A stretch of 64,000 bases of DNA. It comes from CAVUNY01 sp963843535. GTDB taxonomy: Bacteria; Chloroflexota; Anaerolineae; Anaerolineales; Anaerolineaceae. Of the stretch, positions 44,135-51,190 are shown piece by piece. The first letter of the stretch is position 1. Each line of letters starts with the position of its first letter. A program made the translations under genes and the position numbers. The notes below the pieces were generated by a model. The model made no database searches. It was not told where the DNA came from and saw only the letters and a program-made list of their open reading frames with translations. The stretch is taken from assembly GCA_963843535.1 (NCBI GenBank), contig CAWJKU010000002.1, positions 434,001 through 498,000 of the forward strand. Reading direction: 5' to 3'.

Positions 44135-46246
44135 ATGATAAACGAAGCAAAATCGAACCAACCCAGGCTTTCCAATTGGGAGACTGTATCGGCGATTATA
44201 GAAGAACAGGGACTGACCAAGGAGCAATTGCTCGGTTATCTGCGCCAGATTATGGAAATCCGCGCTCTGGAAAACAATATCGCTAACCTGTTGAGCAAAG
44301 CCGTTTTGAAAGGCGCCTCGCACCTGTACGCCGGGCAAGAAGCGGTTGCCGTTGGCGCAATCGCGGCGTTGGAGGACAACGATTTCATCACCAGTACACA
44401 CCGCGGACACGGTCATGCCCATGCCCATGGCGATCGTTACGCCAAAACCCCCGAAGCCAAGCAGGAGCATTACAACAAGATGATGGCTGAGGTGCTAGGC
44501 AAATCCGGTGGCTACTGTAAGGGCAAGGGCGGTTCGATGCACATTGCCGACGTTGAACACGGCAACCTGGGCGCTACCGGCATCGTCGGCGGCAACATCC
44601 CGGTAGCGGTGGGCGCCGGGCTTTCACAGAAGCTGCAGGGCACCGACCGAGTGGTGGTGTGTTTCTTTGGCGACGGCGCTGCGAATGAAGGCACCTTCCA
44701 CGAGTCGTTAAATATGGCCTCGACCTGGGACCTGCCGGTGATATTTGTCTGCGAAAATAATATGTACGGCATGTCAGTCCCCTGGAACAAGGTCACGAAA
44801 ATGCCGGATGTTGCCAGCCGCGCCTGCGCGTACGGTATACCCGGCGAGGTAGTGGATGGAATGGATGCCCTGGCAGTGCGCGGGGCGGTATTAAAGGCGG
44901 TCGAGAGGGCTCGTAAGGGCGAAGGACCGACCTTAATTGAAGCGAAAACCTACCGCTGGTACGGGCATTCCCATTCTGATCCGCGTGCCTACCGGACACG
45001 CGAAGAAGAAGCGGAATGGAAAAAGCGTGATCCGATCAATGTGATGAAAGAAAACCTCGAATCGGTCAAAATGCTTACCGAGGTTGAATTTGAACAGATG
45101 GAAAGCATTGTCGATGAAAAACTCGAATCTGCCATGCAGTACAGCGAAGCATCGGCCATGCCTACAGCATCTGAAGTGGATACCGACGTGTATGCCCCTG
45201 CGAAGTTCACCCAGGCGGATTACGAGACCGACCGCAAGCTGCGCGAGCGTATACAAAAGGAAGGCGCGAGCATGCGCCAGATTTCTTATGCCCAGGCCTT
45301 GCAAGAAGCGATGCGCGAGGAAATGAAGAAGGATCCGAGTGTTTTCATCATGGGCGAAGATGTAGGTCTATACGGTGGTGCGTACGGCGCGACCCGCGAT
45401 CTTTTCAACGAATTTGGCCAGTGGCGCGTGATTGATACCCCAATTTCCGAAGCGACCATCGGCGGCGCCGCCGTTGGCGCCGCGATGACCGGGATGCGCC
45501 CCATTGCCGAGATCATGTATGTCGATTTCACCCCATTGGCTATGGACCAGATTGCTAACCAGGGGGCTAAGAACCGCTACATGTTCGGCGGAAAGACCAG
45601 CGTCCCGATGGTCATCCGCACCGAGGGCGGCGCCGGACGCGCGATCGCTGCCCACCACTCGCAAAGCCTGGAATCATTATGGACCCACTTCCCCGGCATT
45701 TACGTAGTGATGCCTTCCACGCCTTATGATGCCAAAGGACTGCTCAAGGCTGCCATCCAGGACGATAACCCGGTGATGTTTATCGAACACAAGATGCTCT
45801 ACAAAGAAAAGGGACCGGTCCCTGAAGAAGATTACATCATTCCTCTGGGTGTAGCGGATATCAAGCGCCCTGGCAAAGACATCACCCTGGTCACCTACTC
45901 GCGCATGGTAAACACCTCTTTGGCCGCGGCTGAAATTTTGAGCAAAGAAGGCATCGACGTGGAAGTGGTTGATCTGCGCACACTCAAGCCGCTCGATATT
46001 GAGACCATCGTGACTTCTGTGAAGAAAACCGGCCGGCTGGTATGCGTCAGTGAAGCATACGAAAATACCGGCTTTATCAATGAAATCATGGTTCAGGTGA
46101 ACGAACTCGCCTTTGACTTTCTGGATGCCCCAATGCTGCGCGTTGCCTCGGCGAACGTACCCGTTCCGCGGGCTGAGATCCTGGAGGACCAGGCCATTCC
46201 AAATGAAGGGCGGATCATGGCAGCCTGCCGAAAGGTAGTTAGCTGA
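44135..46246 (+). CDS. 2-oxoacid/acetoin dehydrogenase E1, alpha and beta subunits fused
   Basis: The thiamine-diphosphate component of a pyruvate/acetoin dehydrogenase complex. Of 703 residues, the alpha part (1-340) has the ThDP motif GDGAANEGTFHESLNM...ENN and HRGHGHAHAHG. The beta part (380-703) has IMGEDVGLYGGAYG, the ThDP-pyrimidine Glu in SEATIGGAAVG, and EHKMLYKEKGP. Most relatives have separate alpha and beta genes, so this is a fusion. AGGAG lies 8 bases upstream of the ATG. The stop overlaps the E2 start by one base. No E3 gene is in the window. Confidence 0.92.
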   Translation: MINEAKSNQPRLSNWETVSAIIEEQGLTKEQLLGYLRQIMEIRALENNIANLLSKAVLKGASHLYAGQEAVAVGAIAALEDNDFITSTHRGHGHAHAHGDRYAKTPEAKQEHYNKMMAEVLGKSGGYCKGKGGSMHIADVEHGNLGATGIVGGNIPVAVGAGLSQKLQGTDRVVVCFFGDGAANEGTFHESLNMASTWDLPVIFVCENNMYGMSVPWNKVTKMPDVASRACAYGIPGEVVDGMDALAVRGAVLKAVERARKGEGPTLIEAKTYRWYGHSHSDPRAYRTREEEAEWKKRDPINVMKENLESVKMLTEVEFEQMESIVDEKLESAMQYSEASAMPTASEVDTDVYAPAKFTQADYETDRKLRERIQKEGASMRQISYAQALQEAMREEMKKDPSVFIMGEDVGLYGGAYGATRDLFNEFGQWRVIDTPISEATIGGAAVGAAMTGMRPIAEIMYVDFTPLAMDQIANQGAKNRYMFGGKTSVPMVIRTEGGAGRAIAAHHSQSLESLWTHFPGIYVVMPSTPYDAKGLLKAAIQDDNPVMFIEHKMLYKEKGPVPEEDYIIPLGVADIKRPGKDITLVTYSRMVNTSLAAAEILSKEGIDVEVVDLRTLKPLDIETIVTSVKKTGRLVCVSEAYENTGFINEIMVQVNELAFDFLDAPMLRVASANVPVPRAEILEDQAIPNEGRIMAACRKVVS

Positions 46247-47622
46247 TGGCCATAGAATTTTTTATTCCCAAACTTGGGCAAACGGTTGAAGAAGTCACCC
46301 TGGTAAACTGGCTGGTAGAAGACGGCGCCAAAGTAAGCCAGGGGCAGGAAGTGATGGAAGTTGAGACTGACAAGGCAGTCTTCCCGGTTGAAGCCAACGG
46401 CAAAGGCTATATCCATTTTGGCCCTTATACCGCAGGCCAGGTGCTGCCCGTGCTGACAGTCGTGGCCATCATAGGAAAAGAGGATGAGAAATTTGAGGCA
46501 GCAGCCGCCGCGACCTCGGACAAAGTAGTAGAACCGGCTAGCCAGGCAACAGAAACGACAACTGCCCCGGATACCATCCGGACCGTCGCGCAGCAGGGTC
46601 CTATTTTCGCTTCCCCGCGCGCTCGCAAGCTGGCAGCCGCCAAGAAAATCGAGCTGGGCCAGGTTACTCCCACTGGTTGGGGCGGGCAGCGCGTGGCAGA
46701 ACGTGATGTACTGGCTTATCTAAGCCGGGCTCCCAAAGTAACCCCTGTAGCCCAACGCATGGCAGCCGAAACCGGTGTGGATGTGCATAAGCTGACCGGC
46801 ACCGGGCCAGGCGGTCGGATTGTAAAAGGCGATATTGAGCGAGCCATTCAACCTGCTGGGCAAGGTATACTGGGAGAAGTCCCCTCCCAGCCAGCCACAA
46901 TTCAACCAGAACTGCTGTCTGCAGAAGATGTAAGCGAGCGGATCCCGCTTAAAGGTGTGCGAGCGATTATCGCTGACCGCCTGGGTACCAGTGTGCATAC
47001 CACCGCGCGAGTGACCTTGATGATGGAAGTGGACGCGACGGAATTTGTGGCTGCGCGTGAGCGGATCAAAGGTAAAGTCAGTGAGGAATGGGGTTTCGCA
47101 CCTGGCTATAACGATCTGCTGGCTAAAATCGTGGCATCAGCCCTGCGCAAATATCCATACATGAACGTCCGCCTCACACCCGACGCAATCGAAATTCTGA
47201 GCCATATTAACCTCGGCATGGCAGTGGATACCGAGCGCGGGCTGCTGGTACCGGTCGTGCGTGATGCCGATATGAAGAGTCTGCGCCAGTTTGGAGATGA
47301 GTTCCGCCAAATGGTCGACCGCGCCAGGCGAGGGCGGGCTTTACCAGATGATCTAGCCGGCGGGACCTTCACGATTACGAACCTGGGCATGTATGAAGTA
47401 GACGCTTTTACTCCGGTCATCAACTTGCCCGAAGCAGCTATCCTGGGCGTTGGCCGGATCGCTCCAAAGGTGGTGCCTTACAATGGCAGCCCTCAAATCC
47501 GCCAGATGCTGACGCTCTCGCTGGTGTTTGACCACCGCCTGGTAGACGGCGCCCCTGCTGCTCGTTTCTTGCAGCATATCAAGCATGTGATCGAGGAGCC
47601 ATACTTGCTGATTGCCGGATAA
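46246..47622 (+). CDS. dihydrolipoamide acyltransferase (E2) with one lipoyl and two E3-binding-like domains
   Basis: The 458-residue core of the complex. The N-terminal lipoyl domain carries the lipoylated Lys in VETDKAVFPVEA. Two peripheral-subunit-binding domains follow: SPRARKLAAAKKIELGQVTP (about 120-155) and TPVAQRMAAETGVDVHKLTG...GGRIVKGDIERA (about 165-205). The catalytic domain ends with FDHRLVDGAPAARFL, which has the active His and Asp. Acyl specificity cannot be read reliably; acetoin or pyruvate complexes are the closest in style. Confidence 0.92.
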   Translation: MAIEFFIPKLGQTVEEVTLVNWLVEDGAKVSQGQEVMEVETDKAVFPVEANGKGYIHFGPYTAGQVLPVLTVVAIIGKEDEKFEAAAAATSDKVVEPASQATETTTAPDTIRTVAQQGPIFASPRARKLAAAKKIELGQVTPTGWGGQRVAERDVLAYLSRAPKVTPVAQRMAAETGVDVHKLTGTGPGGRIVKGDIERAIQPAGQGILGEVPSQPATIQPELLSAEDVSERIPLKGVRAIIADRLGTSVHTTARVTLMMEVDATEFVAARERIKGKVSEEWGFAPGYNDLLAKIVASALRKYPYMNVRLTPDAIEILSHINLGMAVDTERGLLVPVVRDADMKSLRQFGDEFRQMVDRARRGRALPDDLAGGTFTITNLGMYEVDAFTPVINLPEAAILGVGRIAPKVVPYNGSPQIRQMLTLSLVFDHRLVDGAPAARFLQHIKHVIEEPYLLIAG

Positions 47623-47639
47623 CAAGGCGGAGGAATGAA

Positions 47640-47815
47640 AATAAATATGACAACACCCCAGAATTAACTTTGGTGTGTGTCTTATTGGTAAAAAAGCCCC
47701 CACCCCCTTGATCCCCCGCCCCGCAGGGCGGGGGAAAGGATTAAGAAGGGGCTTTTCAGCACGTTCCGTGCCGAAAAGCCCCTTCAAATCTCTGCTCCCC
47801 TTCCCCCGTTTTAGC
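47640..47815. repeat. palindrome-rich intergenic repeat, copy B
   Basis: The 308-base gap after E2 is filled by a relative of the element at 21741. It has a TGACAACACCCCAGAATTAA hairpin half (47647 onward), then AAAGCCCCCACCCC and TTGATCCCCC, a CCCCCGCCC/GGGCGGGGG palindrome (47713-47734) and a long inverted repeat AAGGGGCTTTTC/GAAAAGCCCCTT (47746-47784). The last hairpin could terminate E1-E2 transcription in part, but it has no T tract. No coding frame is credible. Confidence 0.7.
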
Positions 47816-47879
47816 AATTATGCGGCTATGCGTAATTTTAAATACCGCTCACCGACCTATTGATTAACCAATTTATAAC

Positions 47880-47908
47880 TTGACAGTATAATATAACAGT
47901 GTTATTAT
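47880..47908 (+). promoter_or_regulatory. merR promoter with dyad in the spacer
   Basis: A perfect TTGACA (47880-47885), a 17-base spacer and TATTAT (47903-47908). ATAAC/GTTAT (47893-47897 and 47901-47905) form a dyad centred between the hexamers, the position where MerR-family proteins bind their own promoters. Confidence 0.7.
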
Positions 47909-47930
47909 TAGTGTAACGAAAGGAACGGCT

Positions 47931-48380
47931 ATGAATGAGGAATTAACCATTCAAGATTTATGCGATCAAACCGGTTTGCCTCGCCGTACAATCCATTTTT
48001 ATATTCAACAAGGCATTCTGCCTCCCCCACAGGGTTCGGGACTGGGCGCAAGGTACCTTCCAGATCATCTGCTCAAATTAAAGCTGATCCCTATACTGCG
48101 AAAACAAGGGTTACGCCTGGACGATATCCGGCAAAAGTTTCAATCTGCCAGCAGTTCAGAGCTGTCAGATTCGCTTTCGCACTTTCAATCCAGGGTTTCC
48201 GAACCGCGCCCCATTCTACCAGCTCTAATTCTCCCTCAGCAAAATACCCAGATTTATACCGCATACACCTTGCCGCGTGGAATGATTTTAATGGTGCCTG
48301 AAAATGGCAGTAATGATGTGAAAATCCAGCTGCAAAAAATACTGGAAACTGTCCACAAAAATACAAAACAAGGAACCTAA
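47931..48380 (+). CDS. MerR-family transcriptional regulator
   Basis: A 149-residue regulator. The winged HTH is TIQDLCDQTGLPRRTIHFYIQQGILPPP, followed by GARYLPDHLLKLKLIPILRKQGLRLDDIRQK. The C-terminal half has no Cys/His metal motif, so metal sensing is unlikely. AAGGAA precedes the ATG. It ends 4 bases before a VIT/VWA gene, making the pair an operon. Such pairing of a MerR-like protein with a VIT/VWA protein suggests the latter is the regulated output. Confidence 0.9.
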   Translation: MNEELTIQDLCDQTGLPRRTIHFYIQQGILPPPQGSGLGARYLPDHLLKLKLIPILRKQGLRLDDIRQKFQSASSSELSDSLSHFQSRVSEPRPILPALILPQQNTQIYTAYTLPRGMILMVPENGSNDVKIQLQKILETVHKNTKQGT

Positions 48381-48384
48381 GACC

Positions 48385-50937
48385 ATGCAACCAACCTTGC
48401 AAGAACCGGTCAAGTTCGGGATGATGGTGTTTCCTGGAAAAATTGCCAGCGCACTGCCTCTGGAACGAACACGGGTTAACGCTCATTTAACCAGCCTCAT
48501 CTCCATCGTAAACGTAACCCAAACCTTTAATAACCCATTTGACAGCCCAATTGAACTGGAATACCTCTTTCCATTGCCTGAAAATGCCGCCCTGGTCGAT
48601 TTTACGATCCAAATAGGACCGAGAGTTGTCCATGCTGATTTGCGTGAAAGTGAGCAAGCACAAGAAGCATTTGATCAGGCCAGACAAGAAGGCAAACAGG
48701 CGGCTAAGCTTGACCAGCGCCGACCGAATTTGTTCACCATACAAATTGCCAACGTATTGCCTTCTCGCCCCATCCTGGTCACAATTTCTTATGAAAATCG
48801 CTTGTCGATCAATACCGATGAGCTGGAATTTATTTTCCCCATGGGCCTGACACCGAAATATCATAGCCAGATCCAATCTGATGAAGCCAAAGGCGTCGAT
48901 GCCCCAGTATCATCTCCCGGTGAGCAAATCGGAGATGTGGAAATCACTATTACCGCATTGTTAGGGCAAAAAACAGGCATCCCCATCAGCCCCAGCCATA
49001 ACCTCGCTGTCGAAAATCTCAGCGACGGGCAATTCACAATCAGCCTGGAAGGTCAATATTTCCCCGATCATGATTTTATCCTGCGTTTTCCTTTAATCAA
49101 TAAAACTATCGAGCCGATTGTCTGGTGCACTCAAGATGCCAACTCCGAAATCGCCCTGGTTAGCTGCCTGCCGGTGGTGAATGATGTGGTTGAAGCAAAT
49201 ATTAAGCCGCGTGAGTTTGTGTTCGTGCTAGACCGCTCAGGGTCAATGTCTGGCGAGCCGATCCGCCAGGCACGAAATGCGCTGCGTGCTTGCTTACGAA
49301 TACTTGATCCCCAGGATACTTTTCGAATACTCCTGTTTGACGATCGGCTCGAATGGTATAAAACCGAACCTGAGCGGATTGCGCAGGCTGAGATAGACCA
49401 TGCTGACCAGTTCTTGAATACAATCGAAGGTCGAGGCGGCACAGAGATTGTCCAGGCATTAAAAGCCGCCTTAAATTTACCGGCTGACAGCGAACGGATA
49501 CGCTATGTCCTTTTCCTCACGGATGGAGCGGTGTCTGCTGAAGATCGCGCGCTGCAATCGATCCGCAATGATCTTAAACAAGCCAGGATATTCCCTTTTG
49601 GGATCGGACCTTCTGTGAATCGCGCGCTTCTCTCCAAAATGGCTCAGCTTGGACGCGGTTCAGCCGAATTTCTACAGCTGAATGAGGATATTGAAGGAGC
49701 AATTATCCGATTTCAGGATAAAGTGGCTTTCCCGGTGTTAACCGATATACAGATTGAATGGACCGGCTGCAGCGTTTGGGATGTAATCCCATCGATTCTG
49801 CCAGACCTGTATGCTGGTCAAAGCCTGCAAGTGGTTACCAGGCTCAAACGAGATAAGGACGGGCAATCCGCCATTTTACATTTCGCCGGCATGCAAGGCG
49901 ATGAAAAAATCGTGATGGACATTCCGATCCCTGGCAGTGATTCAGAGCTACCTGAAATTAAACGCGCCTGGGCCAGGGGTAGAATTGATGAGTTGTTAGA
50001 GAAGGCCGCATCAGGGGAATCCCCGGCTCATCAGGTCAGGCAAGAAGTGATCGCTCTAGCGATTGAACATCGACTAGTGACCCCATATACCTCGTTTGTT
50101 GCCCTTGATCCAGAAATTGTAAATCCCAAAGGTGAATTGCTTACCATTGCGGTTGCTCAACCGCTGCCTCAAGGATTGAATTTCGCCGGATTCTTCCCTC
50201 CGCTTCCGGTGCGTATGGCCGCTGCCAGTTTCGCATTGCCTGCTATGCCTAAATTCGCGCAAATGAAACGCTCCTCGAAAGAACCATCCGCTCGAGAAAA
50301 AGCCGTCGATCATGAGTTATACCAGCAAGATATGCCCGCAGCATTTAATTTTAGTCGGGGTATTGGGGAGTTCAATGCTGCACCTCCCGACATCGATCGG
50401 CCGATGATCATTTCATCTACAGGAATTGAAAGCATCGATCCGACGGAAATATTACGCTGGCTGGCAAGGACTCAAAACCTGAATGGGTCGTGGTCAGAAA
50501 ATATTGAATTCACCGCCGCTGCCTTGTTAGCCTTTGTTCGTCAAGGGCATACCACCCGCCGTGGTTATTACCGTAAGCAGGTCAATCGCTCCGCGGAATG
50601 GCTGTTACAAGCCGAGTGCGACGGAACCCAGGCTCATTTACGCGCTTTCGCCCTATCCGAATTGGTAGCTGCTGATCCTGATCTAAATCTCGCAGGACGA
50701 ATCGACGCCGTTCTTCATCAGCTCCCCCTTGCCCGCACGGCATTGGAGCAAACTATCCAAAACCGGATAAACCATCCGCAATCATTTGATCCAGGCCCAC
50801 AGGCGATTACTGACCTGGAAAGCCTGCGGTTCGCCTGCATCCTGAATTCAGATCTCGAAGTCCCGGCGAAATTGTTCGATAATGATCCCCAAAGCGTGGT
50901 TCGGGTTTGGATGGCTTCACTAATTCATACTAAGTAG
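48385..50937 (+). CDS. VIT and von Willebrand A domain protein with C-terminal helical repeat domain
   Basis: An 850-residue protein with no signal peptide. Residues about 10-140 are a VIT domain (VNVTQTFNNPFDSPIELEYL and ANVLPSRPILVTISY). A VWA domain follows (about 270-450) with the MIDAS motif LDRSGSMSGEP and a second acidic motif FLTDGAVSAED. From about 670 the sequence looks like an alpha-alpha repeat (ILRWLARTQNLNGSWSENIEFTAAALLAF, NRSAEWLLQAE), as in prenyltransferase-like folds. It resembles inter-alpha-trypsin-inhibitor-like proteins; the function in bacteria is not established. It is the second gene of the MerR operon. Confidence 0.88.
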   Translation: MQPTLQEPVKFGMMVFPGKIASALPLERTRVNAHLTSLISIVNVTQTFNNPFDSPIELEYLFPLPENAALVDFTIQIGPRVVHADLRESEQAQEAFDQARQEGKQAAKLDQRRPNLFTIQIANVLPSRPILVTISYENRLSINTDELEFIFPMGLTPKYHSQIQSDEAKGVDAPVSSPGEQIGDVEITITALLGQKTGIPISPSHNLAVENLSDGQFTISLEGQYFPDHDFILRFPLINKTIEPIVWCTQDANSEIALVSCLPVVNDVVEANIKPREFVFVLDRSGSMSGEPIRQARNALRACLRILDPQDTFRILLFDDRLEWYKTEPERIAQAEIDHADQFLNTIEGRGGTEIVQALKAALNLPADSERIRYVLFLTDGAVSAEDRALQSIRNDLKQARIFPFGIGPSVNRALLSKMAQLGRGSAEFLQLNEDIEGAIIRFQDKVAFPVLTDIQIEWTGCSVWDVIPSILPDLYAGQSLQVVTRLKRDKDGQSAILHFAGMQGDEKIVMDIPIPGSDSELPEIKRAWARGRIDELLEKAASGESPAHQVRQEVIALAIEHRLVTPYTSFVALDPEIVNPKGELLTIAVAQPLPQGLNFAGFFPPLPVRMAAASFALPAMPKFAQMKRSSKEPSAREKAVDHELYQQDMPAAFNFSRGIGEFNAAPPDIDRPMIISSTGIESIDPTEILRWLARTQNLNGSWSENIEFTAAALLAFVRQGHTTRRGYYRKQVNRSAEWLLQAECDGTQAHLRAFALSELVAADPDLNLAGRIDAVLHQLPLARTALEQTIQNRINHPQSFDPGPQAITDLESLRFACILNSDLEVPAKLFDNDPQSVVRVWMASLIHTK

Positions 50938-51035
50938 CGGTCTTGTAAAAAGCCGCTCGCGCTGTCGCGGACTACGCACGCGACACTTGCACCTGACGCA
51001 AGTGCAGGTGAGCCGCCTTCGGCGAATGATAAACT

Positions 51036-51111
51036 GTCATTGCGAGCGAAGCGAAGCAATCTATCACAAAGAATAGATTGCTTCGGCGGAAAAAATCCGC
51101 CTCGCAATGAC
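51036..51111. repeat. palindromic dispersed repeat (MITE/REP-like)
   Basis: GTCATTGCGAG (51036-51046) and CTCGCAATGAC (51101-51111) are perfect inverted ends. Inner sequence GAAGCAATCTAT pairs with ATAGATTGCTTC. This GTCATTGCGAGCGAAGCGAA-type sequence is known to me as a repeat seen in many unrelated bacteria. The 98 bases before it are also rich in small hairpins. Confidence 0.75.
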
Positions 51112-51155
51112 CGATTCATCATATAAGGTTCTTATAAATTTCTTACCTATTTCTC

Positions 51156-51183
51156 TTGATTTTAGATTGGAGCGGGTTATACT
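51156..51183 (+). promoter_or_regulatory. promoter of the Rel/SpoT gene, probably leaderless
   Basis: TTGATT (51156-51161), a 16-base spacer and TATACT (51178-51183). The expected start lies at or next to the ATG at 51191, and no ribosome-binding site is seen. Confidence 0.55.
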
Positions 51184-51190
51184 ATCAGGC

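Noticed and set aside
47931..48380. Metal-resistance MerR
   Set aside because: There are no conserved Cys/His residues in the effector part and no metal transporter nearby.
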